50,995 nucleotides of DNA from an uncultured Clostridia bacterium (GCA_934434555.1 CAKRZX010000016.1:1-50995); one strand, 5' to 3'. Shown: positions 40,716 through 48,096, numbered from the stretch's first letter. A program made the numbers and translations. Notes: generated by a model from the letters alone, not told the origin.

Positions 40716-40958
40716 TTATCTTATCTCCTGTTCCAACTCCCGAAATTCTTCCGTATCAAAGAATTCGGCAAGGGAAATATCCATGCCGTCGCAAAGCATT
40801 TTTATTGTTACTATGCCCGGATTCTTGCTGTTCCCGTACAGAATACTTTTCACCGTAGACGGCGGAACTGCCGCCTCGTTTGCCAACTTGTTTATTGTCA
40901 TATTATGCTTTTCGCAGAGAAAAAGCAGCCTGTTCTTTACTGCCGTTATTGTATTCAT
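40716..40958 (-). CDS. XRE-type helix-turn-helix regulator, copy 2
   Basis: 80 residues: a Cro/CI-type HTH (LANEAAVPPSTVKSILYGNS) and a short tail ISLAEFFDTEEFRELEQEIR. It is a paralogue of the protein encoded directly upstream; the last ~36 residues are identical except for Asp/Gly in CDGM(D/G)IS. Starts inside the stop of copy 1 (4-base overlap), so the two are co-translated. Proteins of this size can dimerise and bind palindromes; the site at 41266-41283 is a candidate. Confidence 0.85.
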   Translation of the reverse strand: MNTITAVKNRLLFLCEKHNMTINKLANEAAVPPSTVKSILYGNSKNPGIVTIKMLCDGMDISLAEFFDTEEFRELEQEIR

Positions 40959-41197
40959 CTTATCTCCTGCTCCAACTCGCGGAATTCTTCCGTATCAAAG
41001 AATTCGGCAAGGGAAATGCCCATACCGTCGCACAGCATTTTTATCGTTACTATGCCCGGATTTTTGCTTCTGCCGTAAAGAATGTTCTTTATCGTTGTTG
41101 GCGGAACGGCTGATTCCGTGGAAAGTTTGTTTATCGTCAGCCTGTGTTCTTCGCAAAGCCTTAAAATTCGTCCCTTTACCGCTGTTATAGTATCCAT
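40955..41197 (-). CDS. XRE-type helix-turn-helix regulator, copy 1
   Basis: 80 residues (MDTITAVKGRILRLCEEHRL; HTH LSTESAVPPTTIKNILYGRS). The same length as copy 2, with differences concentrated in the first ~44 residues, that is in and around the DNA-recognition region. GGAGG lies upstream of the ATG on the minus strand. Divergent from the MATE gene; a shared control region of ~170 bp lies between. Confidence 0.87.
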   Translation of the reverse strand: MDTITAVKGRILRLCEEHRLTINKLSTESAVPPTTIKNILYGRSKNPGIVTIKMLCDGMGISLAEFFDTEEFRELEQEIR

Positions 41198-41235
41198 ATC
41201 CGCACCTCCGACTTCTTTATTATAAAAATAAAGCG

Positions 41236-41283
41236 TTGACAGTCTCGGCTATATATGCTACTATATAGGCTATAAATAGCCTA
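41236..41283 (+). promoter_or_regulatory. MATE promoter with palindromic operator
   Basis: TTGACA (41236-41241), 17-bp spacer, TACTAT (41259-41264). Immediately after the -10 box, TAGGCTATAAATAGCCTA (41266-41283) is a perfect 8+8 palindrome covering the expected start of transcription. The spacer contains the related half-site GGCTATATAT. A plausible binding site for the adjacent HTH proteins. Confidence 0.65.
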
Positions 41284-41635
41284 CTTCCGCATAAAAATCT
41301 CCGTTGACAGGAATCGTGAATATGAATATACTATACCCTTGATATCACGTTTATTTCAATGAGGGTTCAATGAAAAAGATTCAGGATATGACAAAAGGCA
41401 ATCTTTGGGGGCAGATTTTTCTCTTCGGGTTGCCGCTTGTATTTTCAAACTTATTGCAAATACTGTTTAATATGTCCGATGTGGCGATTGTGGGCAAATT
41501 TGCGGGAACCGAGGCGCTGGGCGCGGTAGGCTCCACCACCACTTTTGTTGCGCTTTTTACCGAATTCCTTATAGGCGTGGGCTGCGGGGTAAACGCGATA
41601 ACCGCAAAGTATTACGGCGCAAAAGATTCCGAAAA

Positions 41636-41906
41636 CTTATGCATAAGAGAGCCGAACGCCTAACGGTTTTAACGGACATATTTTCGCCCTGCGGCAGACG
41701 GCGCGGGAATATGCCCGATATTACCCTTTTCTTGTCCCGACAAAGATCTGCTTTTGTTAAAACTGTGTGCACCGAAAACGGATTATTTTTGTTCAAGATT
41801 CGTTGAGGACGACGCAGGAATACCGGGAGTATTTCAAGGAGGACGAAACGGAATATCGGCAAAAAGAACCGTTTTCGGCGTCAGGCGTCGGTTCTCTTAT
41901 GCATAA
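41636..41906. mobile_element. MITE-like insertion 1 with 11-bp direct repeats
   Basis: A 249-bp body (41647-41895) flanked by CTTATGCATAA at 41636-41646 and 41896-41906. Its termini are also imperfectly inverted (GAGAGCCGAACGCC versus the complement of GGCGTCGGTTCT). It contains GGAATACCGGGAGTATTTCA (~41818), shared with insertion 2. No transposase is encoded, so it would be mobilised in trans. Confidence 0.7.
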
Positions 41907-42784
41907 CAAAACCGTTTCTTCCGCTCCGATTTTAAGCCTTGCAAGCGGCTGCGTGGTAATGCTTGCGGGCTTGATTTTCGCGCGTCCCTTACTTGAACTT
42001 TTAGGCACAAAACCCGAACTTATTTCCGGCGCGGAACTTTATCTGCGCATATATTTCTGCGGAATGCCCGCATTAAGTATGTACAACTACGGAAACGCCG
42101 TTTTAAGCGCTATGGGCGAAACAAAAAAACCGCTTATTTTTCTTACAATAGCGGGTATCATAAATGTTATTCTCAATTTATTCTTTGTAATAGTATGTTC
42201 CCTCGACGTGGCTGGCGTGGCTGTTGCAAGCGTGATTTCGCAGTATATTTCCGCGGCGCTTGTGCTTATATACCTTTTGCGTTCACAGGGATTTTACCGC
42301 ATTGAGATTTCAAAAAAAGATTTATCGAAAAAGAATTTAAGGGAACTTACCGTTCTCGGGCTGCCCACGGGCGTACAGAACGCCATATTTCAAATAGCGA
42401 ATCTTTTTGTTCAGGGCGGCGTGAATACCTTTGATACCGCCGTGGTTTCCGGCGTCGCCGCGGCGCAGAACGCCGACGCGCTCGTTTACAACCCCATGCA
42501 GGCGTATTATACCGCCTGTTCAACGTTCATCGGGCAGAACTACGGCGCAATGAATAAAAAAGAGTCCGCGAAAGTTACTTTATCAGTTTGCTGTACGCTT
42601 TCGGATTCGGACTTGTGCTGGGTTTCGGAGTTTTACTTGCCGGAAAAGGCTTTTTGGGAATATTTACGACAAGCGACGCCGTGGCGGACGCGGGAATGCT
42701 CAGGTTGAAAGTTATGGGTGTTTCGTACTGCGTTTCTGCCTTTGTTGATGCATCTATCGCCGCGTCCCGCGGCCTCGGAAAAAG

Positions 42785-43066
42785 TATCGTACCCACCGTT
42801 AGGGTTACGACACCCATCCGAACCCGTTCAAATGTGCAAAAAACGCACATCTACTTCGTCAAAGCGGCTTATAATATGTCCTATATTATCTCACCGCTTT
42901 TCCTTGTATCTGCACATTTTTACGAATCTCCGACCTTAAACCGAATTATTTTTTCGTTTTTCAAGGCGGCGGAGCGAAGGAATACCGGGAGTATTTCAAG
43001 TTTTGGCAACGCAGAAAGACGGAAAAAGAATCGGTTTAAGGCGTGGTTTGAATAGGTATCGTACCC
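42785..43066. mobile_element. MITE-like insertion 2 with 11-bp direct repeats
   Basis: A 260-bp body (42796-43055) flanked by GTATCGTACCC at 42785-42795 and 43056-43066, in the same orientation as insertion 1. Shared blocks in the same order: AATATGTCCTATATTA (insertion 1: AATATGCCCGATATTA), a TTATTTTTT/TCAAG block, then the 20-bp GGAATACCGGGAGTATTTCA and an AAAGAAYCG end. Confidence 0.75.
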
Positions 43067-43175
43067 TATGTTATTATGGGTTCATGTGTATTCGGAATAA
43101 TCTGGATTTACACCGTATTCGCCCGTACAGGCACTATCGAATCCCTGTTTTCGGTATATGTGTGCTCGTGGATTA

Positions 43176-43529
43176 TCACCGCAATCGCGGAAACTTTATA
43201 TTTTGCTCACACGTACCGCCGTGCTTTTGCTCCTCGTTCCACGGAAGCAGAATAACATCGGGATATCCGCTTAACGCCGGGTCAAAATGCATCTGATATA
43301 AAATCATATCCACGCACAGCGGATAAAGCAGTCGGCATATATCCGCGGGCGGAAGTGTATACGTTCCGTCCGAAAGCGGTGCAAGCATACGGATTTCTCC
43401 CGGAGAATCCTCGGTTTCTGTTGTCGGTTCGATAAATACGGTGTACTTTTCACCCTTATAAACAAAACTTCTGTATTTTATAAGTTTGCTTGTTGTATTA
43501 CCTACGGTTATGTCCTGTGTGTTGATCAT
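43176..43529 (-). CDS. Unknown protein encoded with a ribbon-helix-helix protein
   Basis: 117 residues, no family recognised. It contains KYRSFVYKGEKYTVFIEPTT and a Leu/Pro-rich middle, no signal peptide and no membrane segment. Its start overlaps the stop of the RHH gene by 4 bases, so the two are co-translated, as toxin-antitoxin or regulator-effector pairs often are. Its last ~26 codons run antisense through the end of the MATE pseudogene; the natural C-terminus may therefore be altered. Confidence 0.55.
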   Translation of the reverse strand: MINTQDITVGNTTSKLIKYRSFVYKGEKYTVFIEPTTETEDSPGEIRMLAPLSDGTYTLPPADICRLLYPLCVDMILYQMHFDPALSGYPDVILLPWNEEQKHGGTCEQNIKFPRLR

Positions 43530-43729
43530 TGATTACGTCTTGGCGGTGTGGGTCTGTTGTATTTGCTGTAAAGATTCGTTTCGCAGTAGCGTCTTAAAAT
43601 GACATTCATCAACTGCGAAAGTGTGCGACCGTCGTATTCTGCTTCGTCACGGAGCATGGCAACGATATCGTTGTCAATCGAAACGCTCAGTTTCTCTTTC
43701 AACGGTCTGAGATAATAAGATCTCGCCAT
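43526..43729 (-). CDS. Ribbon-helix-helix (CopG/Arc-like) protein
   Basis: 67 residues from ATG 43729, chosen because GAGGAGG lies 8 bases upstream; an upstream in-frame start at 43798 would read through promoter-like sequence. The segment KEKLSVSIDNDIVAMLRDEA then GRTLSQLMNVILRRYCE has the strand-helix-helix pattern of RHH DNA-binding proteins such as antitoxins. Upstream, GACATTTGTC (~43772-43781) is a small palindrome that could be its operator. 43799-43971 otherwise shows no gene. Confidence 0.7.
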   Translation of the reverse strand: MARSYYLRPLKEKLSVSIDNDIVAMLRDEAEYDGRTLSQLMNVILRRYCETNLYSKYNRPTPPRRNQ

Positions 43730-43971
43730 AGCGTGCAACCTCCTCTTTTTTCGTATATAATACCCCAAAATGCGACATTTGTCCCGCAAGTAGTCCAAAG
43801 TATTATATAGTCAGTATTTCGCGCACGTATTATAATTAAACTGTAAAATTTATCTGCAAACGTGCCAATACAGGGTGATTGTGTGCTATCCAATGCCCGT
43901 GCTTTGCACACATTATAATACATAATTGCGCCTTTGCGCAAACTTTTTTATAAATCAAACGAAAAAACCTG

Positions 43972-44000
43972 TTGACAAGCACTTTTGTTTATAATATAAT
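43972..44000 (+). promoter_or_regulatory. Consensus promoter of the tRNA-Val/tRNA-Asp pair
   Basis: TTGACA (43972-43977), 17-bp spacer, TATAAT (43995-44000), exact consensus. Confidence 0.9.
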
Positions 44001-44015
44001 ACCAACGTTGCCTTT

Positions 44016-44091
44016 GGGAGCATAGCTCAGCTGGGAGAGCATCTGCCTTACAAGCAGAGGGTCATAGGTTCGAGCCCTATTGTTCCCACCA
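44016..44091 (+). tRNA. tRNA-Val(TAC)
   Basis: 76 nt with acceptor GGGAGCA/TGTTCCC, anticodon stem CTGCC...(loop TTACAAG)...CAGAG with anticodon TAC, T arm ATAGG-TTCGAGC-CCTAT and encoded ACCA end. Confidence 0.96.
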
Positions 44092-44093
44092 AA

Positions 44094-44170
44094 GGCCCGG
44101 TAGCTCAGTTGGTTAGAGCGCTAGCCTGTCACGCTAGAGGTCGTGGGTTCGAACCCCATCCGGGTCGCCA
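44094..44170 (+). tRNA. tRNA-Asp(GTC)
   Basis: 77 nt, two bases after tRNA-Val. Acceptor GGCCCGG/CCGGGTC, anticodon loop CTGTCAC (GTC), T arm GTGGG-TTCGAAC-CCCAT, encoded GCCA end. Confidence 0.96.
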
Positions 44171-44172
44171 TG

Positions 44173-44207
44173 AAAAAGCACTTAACGCATGTTAGGTGCT
44201 TTTTTTG
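44173..44207 (+). terminator. Terminator of the tRNA operon
   Basis: AAAAAGCACTTAAC, loop GCAT, GTTAGGTGCTTTTTTT: near-perfect stem with a long T-run. 44208-44390 holds only a short open stretch (SHFHELIDKSGSLAGVIDAE) that may be a decayed gene. Confidence 0.92.
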
Positions 44208-44390
44208 TTATATTTACCTCCGGTGATGTTGAAATCAGTCCTCCCGATTCGGCACATCGACGTCAATCCCATTTTCACGAACTGATAGATAAATCCGGCT
44301 CGCTTGCGGGAGTAATTGATGCCGAACCTGTAAAAGCAAACAACATTTCAAAAAACTCCGTTGTTTTCCCCTCGGTATTTCCAAACACAC

Positions 44391-44428
44391 AGCGGCAGAG
44401 AGTATTCATTCTTTCTGCCGCTTTTTTT
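44391..44428 (+). terminator. Terminator before the PadR operon
   Basis: AGCGGCAGA (44391-44399) pairs with TCTGCCGCT (44414-44422), then TTTTTT. No intact gene precedes it; it is presumably the end of the decayed stretch. Confidence 0.8.
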
Positions 44429-44439
44429 GAAAAAAAGTC

Positions 44440-44475
44440 TTGACATCGGTAATACTTCGTGATATGATGTATTAC
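44440..44475 (+). promoter_or_regulatory. PadR operon promoter with overlapping operator
   Basis: TTGACA (44440-44445), 17-bp spacer, TATGAT (44463-44468). An inverted repeat GTAATAC (44449-44455) / GTATTAC (44469-44475) brackets the -10 box, so a bound PadR dimer would block RNA polymerase. AAGGAGG precedes the padR start. Confidence 0.75.
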
Positions 44476-44492
44476 ACAAAAGGAGGTATTGT

Positions 44493-44813
44493 ATGGACGG
44501 TCAGTTGAAACGGGGGCTTTTGGACGTATGCGTTCTTGCGGCGATTAAAAGCGAGGATTCGTACGGATACAAGATTATAAAGGATATGAAACCCTATATT
44601 GAACTTTCCGAATCGACCCTGTACACCATTCTTAAACGCCTGGAAACAGCCGATATGCTGACGGTTCGCACCGCGGAGCACGGCGGCAGACTTCGGAAAT
44701 ACTATCATATTACCGAAGCGGGAATAAAGCGTATTGACGAGTTCAAGGTTGAATGGAAAGAGATTTTAGCAATTTATCAATTCGTAACCAAGGAGGACAG
44801 CAGCAATGAATAA
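44493..44813 (+). CDS. PadR-family transcriptional regulator
   Basis: 106 residues. Winged helix LKRGLLDVCVLAAIKSEDSY, then YKIIKDMKPYIELSESTLYT and RLETADMLTVRTAEHGGRLR with the wing, and a short C-terminal dimerisation helix (s-PadR type). Likely represses its own operon through the 44449-44475 site. Overlaps the DUF1700 gene by 8 bases. Confidence 0.92.
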   Translation: MDGQLKRGLLDVCVLAAIKSEDSYGYKIIKDMKPYIELSESTLYTILKRLETADMLTVRTAEHGGRLRKYYHITEAGIKRIDEFKVEWKEILAIYQFVTKEDSSNE

Positions 44814-45405
44814 ACAGGAATTTCTTAACGAACTGCGCAAGGGCTTGCGCGGATTACCGCCAGACGACATAGAAGAACGCCTGACATTTTACGGCGAAAT
44901 GATTGACGACAGAACGGAAGAGGGGCTTTCGGAGGAAGAGGCGGTTGCGGCAATAGGAGATGCAGACGAAATTATCAGGCAGACGGTAGCCGATATTCCG
45001 CTTGCGAAAATCGCCAGGGAAAGAATTAAACCCAAACGGCGCTTGAAAGCGTGGGAAATTGTGCTTTTGGCAGTCGGCTCGCCGATATGGCTTTCGCTCG
45101 GAATTGCCGCATTTGCCGTAATTCTTGCACTTTATGTTGCCTTATGGGCAATAATCGTTGCCCTGTGGGCTGTATTCGGCGCATTTGCTGTCAGTTTTCC
45201 GGCGTGCATTGCCGCAAGCGTCATATTTATTTCCGGCGGAAACGCAGTCGCGGGTGTTGCCGTACTCGCCGCGGGAATAGTTTGTGCCGGGCTTTCCGTA
45301 TTTGCATTTTTCGGATGCAGAGCAGCGACAAATGGTGCTGTCGTGCTCTCAAAGAAAATTGCGCTTCAAATTAAAAACCGCTTTATTAAAAAGGAGGAAG
45401 CATAA
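44806..45405 (+). CDS. DUF1700 (HAAS) membrane protein
   Basis: 199 residues. The N-terminal HAAS domain MNKQEFLNELRKGLRGLPPD and then TEEGLSEEEAVAAIGDADEI is cytoplasmic; three to four membrane helices follow (~90-185). The usual genetic partner of PadR and DUF4097 proteins in Firmicutes, suggested to connect envelope state with the regulator. Ends in the start of the next gene. Confidence 0.9.
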   Translation: MNKQEFLNELRKGLRGLPPDDIEERLTFYGEMIDDRTEEGLSEEEAVAAIGDADEIIRQTVADIPLAKIARERIKPKRRLKAWEIVLLAVGSPIWLSLGIAAFAVILALYVALWAIIVALWAVFGAFAVSFPACIAASVIFISGGNAVAGVAVLAAGIVCAGLSVFAFFGCRAATNGAVVLSKKIALQIKNRFIKKEEA

Positions 45406-46364
45406 TGAAGAAAAAAGTATGGTTTATTACTGCCGGTTCCCTTGTGCTGGCGGGCTGCATTATGTTCACCGTTGCCCTGTGGGCAGTCAAATGGGATTTT
45501 TCAAAACTTTCAACGGTAAGATACGAAACAAATACCTACGAAATAGGCAAAAAGTTCGGCAGCATATCGATATCGGCAGATACCGCGGACATCAGGTTCG
45601 TGCTGTCGGGTGACAAAAAATGCACTGTTGAGTGCCGCGAGGAAGAGAACGCAAAACATTCGGTCGAAGTTGAAAATGATACGCTTGTCATCAAAAGCAA
45701 TGATTCTAAAACGTGGTACGACTATATCGGAATTTATTTCGGCTCGCCGAAAATAACGGTTTATCTGCCCGAAACGGAGTACGGTGCTCTGTCCGTCCAC
45801 GCAGCCACGGGAAGTGTTAAAATACCGGAAGATTTCACGTTTACAGCCGCCGATATTTCTTTGAGCACTGGTAACGCCGATTTCCGCGCAAATGTTATGG
45901 AAACAGCAAAAATACAAACGGCCACGGGAAACATCAGCGTTGAAAATACTTCCGTGGGCGCGCTTGATATTTCTGCTTCAACGGGCAAAGTTACGGTGTT
46001 AAATGCGGTATGTCGGGAAAATATCTCGGTAAAAGTTTTCACGGGCAAGGTAAGTTTGACCGATGTTTCGTGCCAAAATGTGCTTTCCGACGGAACAACG
46101 GGAGAGATATTCCTGAACAACGTAATTGCCGCAGAGAAAATTTCAATAGAAAGAAGCATGGGCGACGTGAACTTTGTCGGGTGCGACGCCGCCGAACTTG
46201 ATATAAAAACAAGCACGGGCAATGTAATCGGGAGCGTGCTTACCGAAAAAGTGTTCATTGCCGACACCGATACAGGCAACATTGATATTCCCGAAACATC
46301 TTCCGGCGGAAAATGCAAAATTAAAACCGGCACCGGCAGCATCAGAATCACAGTCGAAAATTAA
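45405..46364 (+). CDS. DUF4097 beta-helix membrane-anchored protein
   Basis: 319 residues. An N-terminal membrane anchor (~5-28) is followed by a repetitive beta-helix with turns marked by ATGSVKI, STGNADF, ATGNISV, STGKVTV and STGNVIG, typical of DUF4097. Predicted to face the cell exterior. Third gene of the PadR operon, followed by a terminator. Confidence 0.9.
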   Translation: MKKKVWFITAGSLVLAGCIMFTVALWAVKWDFSKLSTVRYETNTYEIGKKFGSISISADTADIRFVLSGDKKCTVECREEENAKHSVEVENDTLVIKSNDSKTWYDYIGIYFGSPKITVYLPETEYGALSVHAATGSVKIPEDFTFTAADISLSTGNADFRANVMETAKIQTATGNISVENTSVGALDISASTGKVTVLNAVCRENISVKVFTGKVSLTDVSCQNVLSDGTTGEIFLNNVIAAEKISIERSMGDVNFVGCDAAELDIKTSTGNVIGSVLTEKVFIADTDTGNIDIPETSSGGKCKIKTGTGSIRITVEN

Positions 46365-46407
46365 CCGGATTTTGCAAAACAGAATGTGACAAAATATGCT
46401 GTGCGAC

Positions 46408-46436
46408 CCGCAGGGCTTTTGCCTTGCGGTTTTTTT
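46408..46436 (+). terminator. Terminator of the PadR-DUF1700-DUF4097 operon
   Basis: CCGCAGGGC (46408-46416), loop TTTT, GCCTTGCGG (46421-46429), then TTTTTTT. Confidence 0.9.
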
Positions 46437-46470
46437 GCATAGAAATCTGTTTAAGACACAAAATATTATA

Positions 46471-46546
46471 GGCATTCACGACGGACACAGGAAAGATCTG
46501 CGTCAAAGTTTCCTTGCCTCCGGATTTGCGGGAAAAACAGAATCCA
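46471..46546 (+). pseudogene. Possible RadC N-terminal fragment
   Basis: GIHDGHRKDLRQSFLASGF resembles the opening of RadC/UPF0758 proteins (HxGHRxRLRxRFL). Only ~25 residues are recognisable before the similarity ends; no ribosome-binding site. Interpreted as a relic. Confidence 0.35.
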
Positions 46547-46589
46547 TAAAAATAAATTTGTATACAATTTCCTTACACATTTTTTGTCC

Positions 46590-46738
46590 TTAATACAAAA
46601 CAGCCCCTTCACCAATCAGAATCGGCGCGGGGACAATTGTGGCAAAAAAAGCTTCAAATATGCCATCAATATGATACTCGCTTAAATCTGCGAAGTTATT
46701 GTTGGCGGTATTTTGCACCTGAGCATTCGTTCTGTCAA
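46590..46738 (-). pseudogene. Internally deleted DUF6514 gene remnant
   Basis: On the minus strand a promoter like that of the intact DUF6514 genes (TTGACAGAAC, 46738-46729, and CAAAAT, 46715-46710) is joined directly to a sequence encoding NNFADLSEYHIDGIFEAFF. That matches the C-terminus of DUF6514 copy A (NAANLSEFHIDDIIEDFL). The middle of the gene is missing. A different tail (PAPILIGEGAVLY) follows. It lies just downstream of copy A in the same direction, so a tandem array probably collapsed here. Confidence 0.6.
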
Positions 46739-46859
46739 GGGATTTTTGGATTTTGAGTGTGAAATTCCCTCTCTGCGTCCGTGATTTTATGCTTGTGAAT
46801 AAGAAAACCCGCGCCGAAAACAGAAACAAGTCTGCAACGGTGCGGGCGTGGGGGTCAGA

Positions 46860-47066
46860 TTATGTTAAAAAATCTTCTATTATATCATCAATATGGAACT
46901 CGCTTAAATTCGCAGCATTTATCTCCCTCATCAGTTGACGAATCAAGGCGAATGAAACCGTTATGTTCGGTATCCGCCGTATCATTCTGCCGGAATCAAA
47001 GAAATCAAGTCCATAGGTAACATACTGTCCGTTGTACTTCGATACATTCATCCTGCATGCAATCAT
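46860..47066 (-). CDS. DUF6514 family protein, copy A
   Basis: 68 residues, MIACRMNVSKYNGQYVTYGL at the front and EFHIDDIIEDFLT at the end, as in DUF6514 proteins of Clostridia; function of the family unknown. Copy B (49346-49552) differs by only one residue (Ala3/Thr3). Its promoter reads TTGACA (47133-47128), 17 bp, TAAAAT (47110-47105). Downstream a mismatched CCCGCaCCG/CGGcGCGGG hairpin acts as terminator. Confidence 0.82.
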   Translation of the reverse strand: MIACRMNVSKYNGQYVTYGLDFFDSGRMIRRIPNITVSFALIRQLMREINAANLSEFHIDDIIEDFLT

Positions 47067-47104
47067 TTTTCGAGCATATCCTTTGTTGTTGTTTTATTGG
47101 TATT

Positions 47105-47133
47105 ATTTTACATCAGCATCACTGTTCTGTCAA
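47105..47133 (-). promoter_or_regulatory. Promoter of DUF6514 copy A
   Basis: Minus strand TTGACA, 17-bp spacer, TAAAAT; identical core to copy B. The 47275-47521 stretch beyond it contains no recognisable gene, only the minus-strand coding-like tail (VPDTVAGYVKKKELLKKELT) running into the repeat. Confidence 0.7.
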
Positions 47134-47521
47134 CTAATTTTTCATTCTTTTTTCACGTTTTTTGTCGCTTGGGGGAAAGATATTAAAACAAGCATAAAAT
47201 ATATCGGATTACAGTCAACTTTTTGCCCAACTCTCGTTAACTGAAATATGCGGTCGTTTTGGGTTAATTCCTTTTTAAGGAGTTCTTTTTTCTTTACGTA
47301 TCCTGCCACGGTGTCGGGGACCTTTTGTCATTCAAAACTTTGTCTTTTGCGAATTCAATGAAATTTCGGAACAGAAAAATCTGCTTTTTTCCGTTCCAAA
47401 AGACGCTGAATTGCGTTGTGCTCCGGCTTGGTCAGTCATTGTTTTTGTGATATTATTTTTTTCTGTCAGGGGGTAGTTGAAAGTTTAATTCACAATCACA
47501 AGAAAAACCTTTATTTTTTAG

Positions 47522-47550
47522 TTGACAAACCCCGACGTAACTGCTATAAT
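47522..47550 (+). promoter_or_regulatory. Consensus promoter of tRNA-Met
   Basis: TTGACA (47522-47527), 17-bp spacer, TATAAT (47545-47550). Confidence 0.88.
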
Positions 47551-47565
47551 ACCATCGTTAAATAT

Positions 47566-47642
47566 GGCGGCGTGGCTCAGTTGGTTAGAGCATTCGGTTC
47601 ATACCCGACAGATCGGTGGTTCGACTCCACTCGCCGCTACCA
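47566..47642 (+). tRNA. tRNA-Met(CAT), elongator type
   Basis: 77 nt: acceptor GGCGGCG/CGCCGCT (G1-U72), anticodon stem TTCGG... with loop TTCATAC (CAT), T arm GGTGG-TTCGACT-CCACT, encoded CCA. Sequence resembles elongator methionine tRNAs rather than the initiator. Prophage tail fragments begin 50 bp after its 3' end. Confidence 0.93.
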
Positions 47643-47649
47643 GAAAAGA

Positions 47650-47685
47650 AACCCCTTTTGTCTACCAAGACAAGAGAGGTTTTTT
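47650..47685 (+). terminator. Terminator after tRNA-Met
   Basis: AACCCCTTTTGTCT, loop ACCA, AGACAAGAGAGGTT with one mismatch, then TTTTTC. Confidence 0.85.
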
Positions 47686-47694
47686 CTTGCTTTC

Positions 47695-48045
47695 GGGGCA
47701 AAATACAGCTTTGCGGGGCAGCAGACGGTGGCGGCGGACAGTGCAAGTCTATCCATTACGAATCCGACTGCTTTTGAGAGCAGGCCGGATATTAAGCTCT
47801 ATGGCAGCGGTGCGGTTATGCTTAACATTTCATCCGGCAGCAGCACAACTTCGTGGACGATTTCAGCTATTAACGAGTACATCGAGATAGGCAGTGAGCT
47901 GATGAATTGCTTCAAAGACACCGTCCTCAAAAATGACACCGTCAAAGGTGCGGAATTCCCAGTCCTCAAGCCGGGTGCTTGCACCATTAACTGTACCGGT
48001 GATGTGACAAGAATCGAGATTATTCCGAGATGGAGTTGTCTGTAA
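47695..48045 (+). pseudogene. C-terminal fragment of a phage distal tail (Dit-like) protein
   Basis: The frame reads AKYSFAGQQTVAADSASLSI, NPTAFESRPDIKLYGSGAV, EIGSELMNCFKDTV and FPVLKPGACTINCTGDVTRI, ending PRWSCL. The NPTxFES..P.I..YG, FPVL.PG and PRW blocks are hallmarks of the C-terminal part of siphophage tail proteins (Sipho_tail/Dit). The N-terminal part is missing and replaced by the tRNA-Met terminator region. Confidence 0.75.
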
Positions 48046-48087
48046 GGTCGTTCCCGATTGTAAGCGGTAGAAAAATTCAAAAAAGTA

Positions 48088-48096
48088 TGGTATAAT
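48088..48096 (+). promoter_or_regulatory. Extended -10 promoter of the acetyltransferase cassette
   Basis: TGGTATAAT, an extended -10 element with a weak -35 (TAGAAA at 48068-48073), about 45 bp before the GNAT start. Confidence 0.5.

Larger units (their letters stand above)
41370..43255 (+). pseudogene. MATE-family efflux transporter gene, disrupted by two insertions and a frameshift
   Basis: Pieces of one MATE transporter lie in order. The N-terminus (MKKIQDMTKGNLWGQIFLFG and three helices) runs to 41636. The middle (TVSSAPILSLASGCVVMLAG through VYNPMQAYYTACSTFIGQNY) covers ~41907-42580. A frameshifted piece (LLYAFGFGLVLGFGVLLAG to KSIVP) ends at ~42795, and the C-terminus (IVPYVIMGSCVFGIIWIYTV to TYRRAF) ends at 43255. 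Two ~250-bp repeats interrupt it at 41647-41895 and 42796-43055. MATE proteins export drugs using H+ or Na+; this one cannot be made intact. Confidence 0.88.
46731..47274 (-). repeat. Long inverted repeat, left arm
   Basis: About 540 bp that reappear in reverse orientation at 49134-49680 with high similarity. The arm covers the upstream coding tail (KKELTQNDRIFQ), a CAGTCAAC-type hairpin, promoter, DUF6514 gene, terminator and the AAAATCCAAAAATCCCTTGA end. Confidence 0.88.

Noticed and set aside
40576..41190. 204-codon plus-strand open frame containing an internal duplication
   Set aside because: The duplication is simply the antisense reading of the two tandem HTH genes.
43699..43941. 80-codon minus-strand open frame upstream of the RHH gene
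   Set aside because: Runs through promoter and palindrome sequence and overlaps the RHH start in another frame; no ribosome-binding site at its own start.
44189..44443. 84-codon plus-strand open frame after the tRNA operon
   Set aside because: It begins inside the tRNA terminator and ends after another terminator. At most it contains a decayed gene fragment (SHFHELIDKSGSLAGVIDAE).
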